Assembly (NCBI GenBank): GCA_028288285.1
Contig: JAQBNZ010000170.1
Coordinates: 1-32,132, forward strand
Length of the DNA: 32,132 nt
Reading direction: 5' to 3'
From: Mucilaginibacter sp.
GTDB taxonomy: Bacteria; Bacteroidota; Bacteroidia; Sphingobacteriales; Sphingobacteriaceae
Below the pieces are notes generated by a model that made no database searches, was not told the DNA's origin, and worked only from the letters and a program-made list of their open reading frames with translations. The position numbers and the translations under genes were made by a program. Shown here in pieces: positions 7,414 to 15,613 of this stretch. How positions within the stretch are numbered: position 1 is the first letter of the stretch; every line of letters starts with the position of its first letter.

Positions 7414-9348
7414 TTATTTAACCGGTATAATATCTATTATAACTGTTCTGTTATAAAAATGCTCTTCCGGTAAATTATTCTCAAATGGTGCATTGCTTAC
7501 ATCCTCTCCAAAACCTAATGTTTCAAACTTAACATTGTTTTTACCAGCCTTTGTTAATGAACGTTGCAATATATTTTGCACATCATTAGCGCGTTCTTTT
7601 GACAATTTTAAATTGTGATCTTCATCGCCAATAACATCTGTATGGCCATGTATAATAACCGTTGATCCATCTACAATTGAAGCTGATACAACCTCACTTA
7701 AAAATTTGTCATATGCTACTATTGAGGTTGATCTATCAAAGTCATAAAGGATGCTGTAACGAGAGTTTTTTACAGTGGTTTGATCCTGGCGTACTAAATG
7801 TACCGTACTCTCTTTTCTTATAGGCAGGCCTTTTCTGGTTTCTCCAGTCATTACAACTTTATAGTCACCTTCTGGATTGTTACCCAAAATAGTAGCTCCT
7901 GATATGCTTTCCTGATCGCGGGTGAAGGGGCCGTAGTGTTGTACAGTTCCTTTTTCATCTGTAACATCTACTGACCATGATTTAAGCAATTGCTGTGCGC
8001 TATCTACAGTTAAAACAACCCGGCTGTCAAGTGGGTCAACCTGTGTAGCCATTATATGAACAGGTTTCATCAAATCACCACCTACTTCCATTAATAGTTG
8101 GGGCGAAATACTTGTTATTTCAACCTGACGGTCTCCCGCCCTTAGAAGTACCAATTCTTTGGTTCCACCCGGCTGTTCAGAAGGGATAACCGGTTTTGTG
8201 CGTCCTAATGTGGTTATTCTTGAACCATCAATTCCAAATGCAGTAACTAAATACTGTTTAACAGTTTCTGCAAGAACTCTACCTTCTTGTGGCCCATTGC
8301 CAGAAGCACCGGTAAGCGAAATAACAGTGCCCGGATTAGATCTTAAACGATCGCCCACAATGTTTAAAATATTGTGGTAAACATTCAACTGCCTTGCAGA
8401 ACGACCAGTCATGGTTACAGATTGTTCATTTTGTAACTGATCTTCTTTAAAGCTGGCTGCCTGATTTTTTGTAAGAGTTATATACCTTGGTGCAACCTGC
8501 GTTGATCCTTCTTCAAAGAAAACTGAATTACTTAATGGTAGAGTTTCGCTTACCTGACGGTTTAAAGGCACCATTTTAGGCGCACGAACCAAGAGAGTAA
8601 AATCATGAACGGCTATAGGCGTTACAGCAACTTCTTTAATTGCCGCTTTTGCCTTTCCAAATTTAAGGGCAACACCGGCACGTACTGTTGTCATTGACCA
8701 ACTTTCAATACTGCGGGGCTCCTGGCCAAAATAAGGATGGAAGGAAACAAAAGGCGATATGCTGACTTTTGTTGTACTGTTTGCCGATGATGTCATGATA
8801 TCATAACCAACACCAACCTGACCAGAAAGAATAGTTTTTTTCATGGCGCTTAACTGCCCGTTTGAATTAGGCTGCTTAAACTGTGTGTAAGCAAAATCTT
8901 TTTCTACATTAAAAGCAACACGTGGCCCTGCAAAAAAGTATAAACCTGTTGAGGGTACGCTTAAACGTATGCTGGGCTCAATAGCAATATAGCTTGTGTT
9001 GGTTTTTAAAGTAGCCGGGCAGTTACAGGGGGCCACAACATCTTTAAATTTCCCTCCGCGGCCATCGTACGCCACATTTAACATAGCACCTATAACACCA
9101 GCCGGACGATACTCCATCAGGATAGAACCATACGGACGTACTCCATTGCCTTTATGAAAAGCTGTTGGTGCTATTAGTGAGTTGGTTAACCTTTGGGTTG
9201 TGCCATCATAAAAATTAATATTTGCTGCACCTGATACACCAAACCACCATGTTGGTTGGGTAGTTTGTGCTTTAACTGTTGTACCTGCCATGATTATCAT
9301 GAACATACAGGTAATGACTTTTTGTATTATCTTATTTATGGGTAACAT
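7414..9348 (-). CDS. Outer-membrane protein with beta-barrel and two OmpA-like domains
   Basis: A 644-residue exported protein. The N-terminus has a signal peptide, probably cleaved after VKA (about residue 27). Residues about 30-235 alternate like an outer-membrane beta-barrel (WWFGVSGAANINFYDG to VRAGVALKFGK). Residues about 285-415 form a degenerate OmpA-like domain (FFEEGSTQV, then VISLTGASG, then GDRQVEI). The C-terminus (529-644) is a standard OmpA peptidoglycan-binding domain: HGHTDVIGDEDHNLKLSKER with Asp571, and NRTVII with Arg634, the residues that normally hold diaminopimelate. The protein should anchor the outer membrane to the cell wall. It lies 81 bases downstream of the ice-binding lipoprotein gene, without an obvious promoter of its own, and is followed by a terminator. 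No specific function can be assigned. Confidence 0.85.
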   Translation of the reverse strand: MLPINKIIQKVITCMFMIIMAGTTVKAQTTQPTWWFGVSGAANINFYDGTTQRLTNSLIAPTAFHKGNGVRPYGSILMEYRPAGVIGAMLNVAYDGRGGKFKDVVAPCNCPATLKTNTSYIAIEPSIRLSVPSTGLYFFAGPRVAFNVEKDFAYTQFKQPNSNGQLSAMKKTILSGQVGVGYDIMTSSANSTTKVSISPFVSFHPYFGQEPRSIESWSMTTVRAGVALKFGKAKAAIKEVAVTPIAVHDFTLLVRAPKMVPLNRQVSETLPLSNSVFFEEGSTQVAPRYITLTKNQAASFKEDQLQNEQSVTMTGRSARQLNVYHNILNIVGDRLRSNPGTVISLTGASGNGPQEGRVLAETVKQYLVTAFGIDGSRITTLGRTKPVIPSEQPGGTKELVLLRAGDRQVEITSISPQLLMEVGGDLMKPVHIMATQVDPLDSRVVLTVDSAQQLLKSWSVDVTDEKGTVQHYGPFTRDQESISGATILGNNPEGDYKVVMTGETRKGLPIRKESTVHLVRQDQTTVKNSRYSILYDFDRSTSIVAYDKFLSEVVSASIVDGSTVIIHGHTDVIGDEDHNLKLSKERANDVQNILQRSLTKAGKNNVKFETLGFGEDVSNAPFENNLPEEHFYNRTVIIDIIPVK

Positions 9349-9382
9349 ATAATGTCTTTTTTAATTATTTATTGTCTGGTAA

Positions 9383-9405
9383 ATCCCCCCAATTTAAGGG
9401 GGGAT
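9383..9405 (-). promoter_or_regulatory. Hairpin between the ice-binding and OmpA genes
   Basis: Perfect 8-bp stem ATCCCCCC (9383-9390) / GGGGGGAT (9398-9405) with a 7-base loop, located in the 81-base gap between two genes on the same strand. It lacks a T-run, so it looks more like an mRNA processing, stability or attenuation element than a full terminator. That reading is an inference. Confidence 0.4.
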
Positions 9406-9429
9406 AACATAATGAAGGTATTACTAATA

Positions 9430-11262
9430 CTATGGCGTAACAGTGCTGGCATTTAAGGTAACCGCTGTTTGTGCCAATAATTTGCCGGTAACTTTAGCCC
9501 CGGTATTTAGCGAGATTAGTGTTTTACTTAATATAATACCACTAAAGTCTACACCTGTACCAAGTGTTGCCTGGCCTGCTACTATCCAAAAGACGTTTTT
9601 AGCCTGGGCGCCACCTATTAAGGTGATTTTAGCTGTATTATTTACAGTAAGGTCTTGTGATATCTGGAAAACCCATGTATCATTTGCTCCACCTGTTAAA
9701 GTAACCCCTTGGTTGGTTATCAAAACACCTGTTCCCCACTTATATAAACCGGCCGGCAATATTTTGCCGCTAATATTTCCGGCAAACAAATCAACAATTG
9801 GAGCTGGCACAACTAAATTATTTGCTGTGGTGTATGCAGTTTGCATATCATTAACAGCGGTTGTCATATTAGATGGTGTTGGAGCCGAATAATCTGACGC
9901 ATATACCTTACCTGTTACGATAGGTGTGTGTGAAGCTTGTCCATTAGCATCCATGATTAAGCCAAACCCTGTAATTGCAGTTGCTGCAGCCGGACTCACG
10001 CCTATATCACCAGTAATGGAAGTAATACCTGTTGTTGATATTCCGGATTTGGTAAGAATAGTAAAATTCCCAGCTAATCCAAGGTCTATCGCACCAGGGC
10101 CTATGCCTACACCGCCAACGGGAGTTAATGCAAAGTTAGCAACCAGTGTCTTGTTTGCATTTAAGGTAAATTGATAACTTGGAGTTACTGATACTATTGT
10201 ACCATTATCTGTCCAGCTAACAAAGTTATAACCTGTATGAGGGGTAGCTGTTACGGTTACAGAAGTCCCCGCATTGTAAGCACCTGATCCGTTTGTTGAT
10301 CCGCCTGCAGCAGGGCTTGATGATAAAGTTACTGCAAATTGTGATGCCGGTATTAGTTTAAAGTTGGCAACCAGTGTTCTGTTACCTGTTATATTAAATT
10401 GATAACTTGAGCTTGTAGAGGCCACAGCACCATTATCCGTCCAGTTAACAAAGATATAACCGGCACTTGGGAATGCTGTTACTGTTACAAGTGTACCACC
10501 GCTGTAAGCACCAGATCCGCTGGTTGTTCCACCTGCAACCGGCAGTGACGATAATACAACCGCAAATTGCGATGGTGGTATAAGTTTAAAGTTTGCAACC
10601 AATGTTTTATTACCGGCCATGCTGAACTGATAACTTGAACTTGTTGAGACAGCGGTGCCATTATCTGTCCAGTTAGTAAATGTATAACCAGCATTTGGCG
10701 TTGCAATTACATTAACTGTCGATCCCTGCGCAAAAGCACCGGCTCCTGTGGATATACCGCCTGCCACTGGAGCAGATGATACTGCTATTTGTGGAATGGT
10801 TGTGAAACTCCATACATAATCGCTAACCATTGCTGTGCGTAATGTGTCTGTAGCTCCGGTAGTAATAGTACCTGTATAGGTTGTAAAAGGTAGAAGGGGC
10901 TGGTCTGGCGTGAAAGTGAATATTTTACTATCCGCAGTGGGGGCAACCTTGCCTGTAATAACAGTAGCACCTTGTTTTATTGTAAAAGTTTTATCATTAA
11001 TTGTTGAAGGCGCCATAGTGGTATTAAACGTTGCCGATATTACCTTGTTAAGGACAACATCTACAGCCTTATCTGTAGGGTCGGTAGCAACAACCACCGG
11101 GCAATCTCCTTTGATCTCGCCTTTATAGTCATCCTTTTTACATCCTGTTGCTATAACAACAACAAGCATAAAGAGAGAAATGATACTTTTTAAAACATTG
11201 GGATAGCTGACGCTTTTATGCGTAGGGATACCATCCATAATGATAGTAGATTTTTTTTTCAT
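9430..11262 (-). CDS. Ice-binding (DUF3494) surface lipoprotein with Ig-like and InlB-type repeats
   Basis: A 610-residue lipoprotein. A hydrophobic signal ends in IATG-C with Cys41 as the lipidation site. The following KKDDYK resembles the charged export tag that sends Bacteroidota lipoproteins to the cell surface. Residues about 55-156 form an Ig-like domain of the SbsA/Big_5 type. Three InlB B-type repeats follow (159-228, 234-305, 309-379), each with NWTDNG or SWTDNG and LVANF. Residues 390-610 match the DUF3494 ice-binding family: LGLAGNFTILTKSGIS, TSITGDIGVSP, AAGLYKWG-like ILPAGLYKWGTGV, DTWVFQIS, AKNVFWIVAGQATLGTG and the closing GKLLAQTAVTL. Such domains bind ice crystals as a flat beta-solenoid. 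The likely role is holding cells to ice or limiting ice recrystallisation, with the repeats as a stalk. It probably shares a transcript with the OmpA gene. Confidence 0.88.
   Translation of the reverse strand: MKKKSTIIMDGIPTHKSVSYPNVLKSIISLFMLVVVIATGCKKDDYKGEIKGDCPVVVATDPTDKAVDVVLNKVISATFNTTMAPSTINDKTFTIKQGATVITGKVAPTADSKIFTFTPDQPLLPFTTYTGTITTGATDTLRTAMVSDYVWSFTTIPQIAVSSAPVAGGISTGAGAFAQGSTVNVIATPNAGYTFTNWTDNGTAVSTSSSYQFSMAGNKTLVANFKLIPPSQFAVVLSSLPVAGGTTSGSGAYSGGTLVTVTAFPSAGYIFVNWTDNGAVASTSSSYQFNITGNRTLVANFKLIPASQFAVTLSSSPAAGGSTNGSGAYNAGTSVTVTATPHTGYNFVSWTDNGTIVSVTPSYQFTLNANKTLVANFALTPVGGVGIGPGAIDLGLAGNFTILTKSGISTTGITSITGDIGVSPAAATAITGFGLIMDANGQASHTPIVTGKVYASDYSAPTPSNMTTAVNDMQTAYTTANNLVVPAPIVDLFAGNISGKILPAGLYKWGTGVLITNQGVTLTGGANDTWVFQISQDLTVNNTAKITLIGGAQAKNVFWIVAGQATLGTGVDFSGIILSKTLISLNTGAKVTGKLLAQTAVTLNASTVTP
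10126..10788 (-). repeat. Three tandem InlB-type coding repeats
   Basis: Three consecutive units of about 225-230 bases encode the stalk of the ice-binding lipoprotein. DNA similarity is clear: the segment AACTTTAAACT... before the spacer recurs (plus-strand AAGTTTAAAGTT near 10358 and 10583), as does TTGATAACTTG (10160, 10400) and its variant CTGATAACTTG (10627). Such tandem units can expand or contract by recombination. Confidence 0.8.
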
Positions 11263-11294
11263 AAATTATTTTTGAAAGTAAGTTGTAAATCCTT

Positions 11295-11309
11295 TGACCT
11301 ATATGGTCA
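11295..11309. promoter_or_regulatory. Inverted repeat, candidate operator
   Basis: TGACC-TATAT-GGTCA, perfect 5-base arms around a 5-base centre, located between the predicted -7 element and the start codon of the ice-binding lipoprotein, close to the expected transcription start. The position suits a repressor site or a 5'-UTR hairpin. The binding protein is unknown; the AraC-type gene next door is one candidate. Confidence 0.35.
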
Positions 11310-11323
11310 GATTAAGGGCCTTA

Positions 11324-11331
11324 CAAACGTA
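11324..11331 (-). promoter_or_regulatory. Bacteroidota-type -7 promoter element for the ice-binding/OmpA unit
   Basis: The minus strand reads TACGTTTG, a perfect match to the TAnnTTTG element of the main sigma factor in Bacteroidota, 62 bases upstream of the start codon. A matching TTG at -33 is not evident, so the promoter may be weak or activator-dependent. Confidence 0.5.
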
Positions 11332-11383
11332 TGGCAGGATTGCTCCTTATCTATTACATAACTTTTATATTAAGTTATATAAT

Positions 11384-11938
11384 TCACACGTTTATAGGCT
11401 GATTTTGGTAGGTAAGTTGTTTGAAATGTGAAGGGGTTATGCCTGTAACTTTTTTAAATTGAGTAGATAAATGCGCTACACTACTATAGTGCAATTTCCA
11501 GGAAATTTCAGTTAAATTAAGTTCATCATAATTAATCAACTGCTTTACTAATTGAATTTTATTTAAAATTATATATTGCTCAATGGTGGTGCCTTGCACT
11601 TCTGAAAATACATTAGCCAGATAAGTATAATCGAGATTCAATTTTTCACTTAAATAATCAGAAAAGTTTGTTTTTAATCGAGTGTCTGAATGATGAATGA
11701 TCTCGGTAATAACATTCTTTATTCTTTCAACTAAAATATTTTTTTTATTATCTAATAATTCTAACCCGTACGTTAATAAATTAATACCAACATTTTGAAT
11801 TTGTTCTGGTGTTATGGTTCCTGCTATTTCAACCCTCCCCAAATCTATGCTTGTACATTTAACTCCAGCTCTCTGGAATTCTAATTCAACAATCATTTTG
11901 CAGCGGATGCTGACCATGTTTTTTATGAAAAGGCTCAT
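11384..11938 (-). CDS. Small AraC-family transcriptional regulator
   Basis: A 184-residue protein whose C-terminal half (about 80-175) is a double helix-turn-helix AraC domain: NFSDYLSEKLNLDYTYLANV for the first helix pair, LTEISWKLHYSSVAHLSTQF and KKVTGITPSHFKQL for the second. The N-terminal half is short (about 75 residues), includes SIRCKM and SIDLGRVEIAG, and looks like a small alpha/beta sensor rather than the usual cupin. Regulators of this short form are frequent in Bacteroidota; their ligands are mostly unknown. It starts at an ATG, with Met8 and Met15 as possible alternatives. It ends 121 bases before the ice-binding lipoprotein gene on the same strand, so it may control that unit. 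The target is not shown by the sequence. Confidence 0.85.
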   Translation of the reverse strand: MSLFIKNMVSIRCKMIVELEFQRAGVKCTSIDLGRVEIAGTITPEQIQNVGINLLTYGLELLDNKKNILVERIKNVITEIIHHSDTRLKTNFSDYLSEKLNLDYTYLANVFSEVQGTTIEQYIILNKIQLVKQLINYDELNLTEISWKLHYSSVAHLSTQFKKVTGITPSHFKQLTYQNQPINV

Positions 11939-12582
11939 CGAGCCTACATATGCAAAGCAAGTGCCCTGTATTGAGTGTTTAGTTATTGTGTGTTTTTAGA
12001 TTATGAAGATCACATTAACGGTTAATTAATTAATGCCTTTAAACGGCTCAAACACATGTTCCAATAAATAATGTTGTTTTAAGCACAAAAGTTAACTGGA
12101 TTATTTTTTGTTTAGCGTTTCGTTTTAAGTAAATAAGTGGTATTGAATTTACATAAGTGTGCACTATAATGGATATTATTAGTGAATAAACGAAACATAT
12201 ACACACATTTGGCACAACTTCAAATGGCTGTTCATTCAGGTGATTGATACTAATGGCTTTTTTCTTTAAGATACATCTCTCGATATTTCTGATTGGCTGT
12301 AAACTGCTGATAGGGATTTTTATCTTGCCTTTATTAAACTTATCACCCGTGGCCTGGTAATATAATATGCTATGGTTTAATTAATATGAATATTGTACTG
12401 TGTCTCTGCCAATTTAATAAATGTGTAATAAATGTATAACAAACGCTTGTTTGTTTCACAATTAGTTGTCTATTTTTATTATAAGTTAAAAATATTATTT
12501 ATGTTTCTCAATAGTTAATTTGATTGTGCTATTCATCTTATAGTTACTACACTCCTGCTATTCACCATCTAAACCTGCAAAT
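11939..12582. other. Divergent intergenic region between the AraC- and LuxR-type regulators
   Basis: A 644-base AT-rich gap with no convincing gene. It must hold the promoters of both regulators. A near-consensus TATGTTTC (compare TAnnTTTG) lies around 12499-12506 on the plus strand upstream of the LuxR-type gene. A hydrophobic 35-codon frame at 12253-12360 was considered and not accepted. Confidence 0.4.
12438..12455. promoter_or_regulatory. Inverted repeat upstream of the LuxR-type gene
   Basis: Perfect 7-base arms AACAAAC / GTTTGTT around GCTT, about 130 bases upstream of the start codon at 12583. Its place in a regulator's upstream region makes an operator possible. Chance occurrence in AT-rich DNA cannot be excluded. 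Confidence 0.25.
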
Positions 12583-13302
12583 ATGAAATCTCATACATTG
12601 GCCGAATTTCAGCAAAGATCTAAAGCTCATTTGCATTTAGTTTTAAAAGATGTTACTAATAAAATACTTAAAATTGAAGATATAGGAGATTACATTCCTG
12701 GTAGTGTAATGGTGCAAGATCTGGGAATTATGACCAATACATATATGAACCAATTTGGTTGTAACTTTTTAAGGCGAAGCAGCGAAGAGTTATTTATGTT
12801 GGGAGAAGATTATTTTAAATGTTTTTTTCCGACTGATGAGATTAAAATTTTAAAGTCAGAACTTCTCAAATTTATATTAGAAGGCGACAGAAATAAAAAT
12901 TATTCTTTTTTTCAACGTGTAAGGCCCAACTGTGAAAGTGATTATACCTGGTATCATACTACGTCACAATTATATCCTTCAAAAAATGCGGAAGACTCCT
13001 TAAAAATGGTTCATATAGCTATTGAGGCTAACATGTTATGTTATGCAGGTAAAAAGCTTAACAACTTAGTAGTGGAAGATGCTTTTGTACACAAAAATTA
13101 TCATTTATTTAATTTGCTTACTGCACGGGAAAAAGAAATAATTAGCTTAATTGTAGGAGGGGAGACCAGTATAAGAATAGCCAACTCACTTTTTTTATCT
13201 ATTCACACAGTTAACAATCACCGGAAAAACATTGCAAATAAGTTAAAAATTAATTGTCTGTCGCAATTAATAAAGTTTGCCGTTTCTTTTGGAATAGTAT
13301 AA
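12583..13302 (+). CDS. PAS-like/LuxR-type transcriptional regulator
   Basis: A 239-residue soluble protein. The N-terminal 30 residues are helical. Residues about 37-148 resemble a PAS sensor fold (VMVQDLGIMTNTYMNQFGCN, then FFQRVRPNCESDYTWYHTTS). The C-terminus (about 176-239) is a LuxR/GerE helix-turn-helix: LTAREKEIISLIVGGETSIR, then NSLFLSIHTVNNHRKNIANK and LKINCLSQLIKFA. There is no phospho-acceptor receiver domain, so it is a stand-alone sensor-regulator rather than a two-component response regulator. It is the only plus-strand gene between 1 and 27,500, transcribed toward the GH3 gene and ending 99 bases from its stop codon. The signal and target genes are unknown. The ATG start is the only sensible one. 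Confidence 0.85.
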   Translation: MKSHTLAEFQQRSKAHLHLVLKDVTNKILKIEDIGDYIPGSVMVQDLGIMTNTYMNQFGCNFLRRSSEELFMLGEDYFKCFFPTDEIKILKSELLKFILEGDRNKNYSFFQRVRPNCESDYTWYHTTSQLYPSKNAEDSLKMVHIAIEANMLCYAGKKLNNLVVEDAFVHKNYHLFNLLTAREKEIISLIVGGETSIRIANSLFLSIHTVNNHRKNIANKLKINCLSQLIKFAVSFGIV

Positions 13303-13401
13303 AATTATTTGGTCCACCTCTACCATTTTATGCAGATTTGAACTGTAAATGAAAAGCCAGTTATTATAAAAAACGACCTCTTGGTTAATTATTTCAAATG
13401 A

Positions 13402-15570
13402 TCAATTTATTTTAAAAGACGCAACTATTTTTTCATCCGCAGAACTATCTCCTAATATTAATTGATAATCTCCAGTATAAATCTTCCATTTATGTGTTTT
13501 GATATCCCATTTTTGTAATTCTGTAACAGGGATTTTTAGGTTTATTAGTTCAGTGCCTCCTTTTAGTAAACTAACCCGTTTAAAGGCTTTAAGTTCTTTT
13601 ACCGGCATCCGATCAACATTCGGGTATGTGATATAGGCCTGCACAACTTCATCTCCATCAATGTTGCCTGTGTTTTTAATACTTACATTTATGCTGATGG
13701 TATCTGTTTGCTTATATTGTTTTGCTGGCATAATCGTTTCCTTGTAATTAAAGGTAGTATAACTTAAACCAAAGCCAAACGGATATTGTACATGTCCTTT
13801 AAAATATCGGTAAGTACGGTTTTTCATACTGTAGCTGGTGTACAGCGGCAGGTCTTTAATGGAATTATAAAATGTAAGCGGCAAATGGCCTGACGGGCTT
13901 ATTTTCCCAAATACAATATCAGCAAGTGCATTGCCGCCTTGTTCGCCAGGGTACCACGATAATATAATGGCATCAGCATATTGGGCTATTGCCGATACAT
14001 CCACATCACTGCCTGCTGTGATAATAGCAATAATAGGTTTTTTAACTCCTTTTCTCAGAGCTTTCATGAAGGCTATTTCGCTTGCAGGAAGGCTTAGGTT
14101 TTTTTTATCACCACCGGTTTCTGATAAAAAGGCATCGCCTGCTTCACCCTCTAAAACAGGCGACAAACCTATTACGGCGATGGTCAGGTCAGCATTACCG
14201 GCCCCCCATATACCACCAAAATGTGTGGTATCACGATAATCGCAGCCCAGATCATATTCAACCCGCGTTGCAGGATCAACCGCGGCTGTTATACCCTCAA
14301 CAAAGTTCACCGCCTTGCTGCTTACCCCGTGGTAACTGCCCACCAGGGCATCTAACGACGCAGCATTAGGACCGAGCACCATTATACTGGTGTAGTTTAC
14401 TTCTTTTAAGGGTAAAATGTTGTTATCATTCTTTAACAGTACTATGCTTTGCTGGGCAGCTTTGCGGGCAAGGGCAATATGCTGCGTGTTATGGATGCTA
14501 TCGGCCCGGTAACTATAGTAAGGACTTTTGGCTGCATCATCAAAGAAGCCAAGTTTAAATTGTGTTTTTAAAACGTGTGAGAGGGCAATGTCCACTTCTT
14601 TTTCAGTCAAAAGTTTTTGTTGCACTGCCTTTAACACATCATTCTGCAACACCGATGAACAGTCAAGGTCAATGCCGGCCTTAATTGCAGCAGCAGCGGT
14701 TTGCGTTGCTGTTGGAATGGTTTTATGTGTTAAAAAAACGTCATCAAGCGCTCCACAGTCTGTTACTACGTGGCCCTTAAATTCCCATTCCTTACGGAGT
14801 ACATCTGATACCAGATACTTATTAACTGAATTTGGGATGCCGTTTACCCGGTTGTAGGCTGTCATTATTGATTCAACGCCGGAATTAACAAGCGCATGAA
14901 AAGCATATAAATAAGTTTCGCGCAGGTCTTTTTCATCAACAATGGCATCAAAATAATCGCGGGTTGCTTCGGGGCCGCTATGGGCAACAAAGTGTTTTGC
15001 AGTGGCAGCTGTTTTTAAATAGTTCGGATCAGTGCCTTGCAGGCCCTTTACAAATGCAATACCTATATGTGCGGTTAAGTAAGGGTCTTCACCATATGTT
15101 TCCTGGCCACGTCCCCACCGTGGGTCCCTAAATATGTTGATATTAGGTGTCCAAAAAGTAAGCCCCATATATTGCAAGCGCCTGTCCCTGGCTACAGATA
15201 AGTTATATTTTGCCCTTGCCTCGGTAGAGATAACGTTTGAAACCGATTCAATTAAATTTTCATTAAACGTTGCAGCTAACCCAATGGCTTGCGGAAATAT
15301 TGTAGCCTCACCGGCCCTGGCCACACCATGCAAGCCCTCGTTCCACCAGTTATACGCAGGGACGCCTAAACGCGGTACCGCCTGGCTTCGGTAACCCAAT
15401 AGAGATACTTTCTCGGCCAATGTTAGTTCCGATATCAGTTCCTTAACCCTTGCGTCAATTGGTTGCAATGCATCCTTATAAGATTTTTTTTGAGCAGAAA
15501 CGGACTGATTTTGGAATATAGACAAGCCAATTAAAACAAGCGTAATTAATTTTTTGGTAGGATATTTCAT
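13402..15570 (-). CDS. GH3 glycoside hydrolase, beta-xylosidase/beta-glucosidase type
   Basis: A 722-residue secreted enzyme from the ATG at 15570; the frame is open to a TTG at 15597, but the ATG directly precedes the signal peptide MKYPTKKLITLVLIGL, cleaved near VSA-Q. Its GH3 hallmarks are WWNEGLHGVARAG, DPRWGRGQETYGEDPY, TAKHFVAHSGPE and VTDCGAL, whose Asp (residue 271 from this start) is the expected nucleophile. The C-terminal sandwich domain and a fibronectin-III-like domain follow (FGFGLSYTTFNY onwards). The TDCGA form and WWNEGLHG are typical of the plant beta-xylosidase branch. It probably removes beta-linked xylose or glucose in the periplasm. It lies 43 bases after the haloperoxidase-like gene and is the last gene of that operon. 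Confidence 0.9.
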   Translation of the reverse strand: MKYPTKKLITLVLIGLSIFQNQSVSAQKKSYKDALQPIDARVKELISELTLAEKVSLLGYRSQAVPRLGVPAYNWWNEGLHGVARAGEATIFPQAIGLAATFNENLIESVSNVISTEARAKYNLSVARDRRLQYMGLTFWTPNINIFRDPRWGRGQETYGEDPYLTAHIGIAFVKGLQGTDPNYLKTAATAKHFVAHSGPEATRDYFDAIVDEKDLRETYLYAFHALVNSGVESIMTAYNRVNGIPNSVNKYLVSDVLRKEWEFKGHVVTDCGALDDVFLTHKTIPTATQTAAAAIKAGIDLDCSSVLQNDVLKAVQQKLLTEKEVDIALSHVLKTQFKLGFFDDAAKSPYYSYRADSIHNTQHIALARKAAQQSIVLLKNDNNILPLKEVNYTSIMVLGPNAASLDALVGSYHGVSSKAVNFVEGITAAVDPATRVEYDLGCDYRDTTHFGGIWGAGNADLTIAVIGLSPVLEGEAGDAFLSETGGDKKNLSLPASEIAFMKALRKGVKKPIIAIITAGSDVDVSAIAQYADAIILSWYPGEQGGNALADIVFGKISPSGHLPLTFYNSIKDLPLYTSYSMKNRTYRYFKGHVQYPFGFGLSYTTFNYKETIMPAKQYKQTDTISINVSIKNTGNIDGDEVVQAYITYPNVDRMPVKELKAFKRVSLLKGGTELINLKIPVTELQKWDIKTHKWKIYTGDYQLILGDSSADEKIVASFKIN

Positions 15571-15613
15571 CTTTAAATAGAAGTGTTTTATGCCCAATGC
15601 GTGGGTTGTATTC

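Noticed and set aside
9443..9892. 149-codon open frame on the plus strand
   Set aside because: It is wholly antisense to the ice-binding domain of a well-supported lipoprotein and its composition follows from the opposite strand.
10126..10788. CRISPR array
   Set aside because: The repeats are about 228 bases, in frame and encode InlB-type domains; there are no short repeats with unique spacers.
12253..12360. 35-codon hydrophobic frame on the plus strand between two regulators
   Set aside because: T-rich intergenic DNA readily gives phenylalanine/leucine-rich frames; no ribosome site, promoter or family support.
15571..15597. TTG-started extension of the GH3 gene
   Set aside because: The ATG at 15570 begins directly before the signal peptide.
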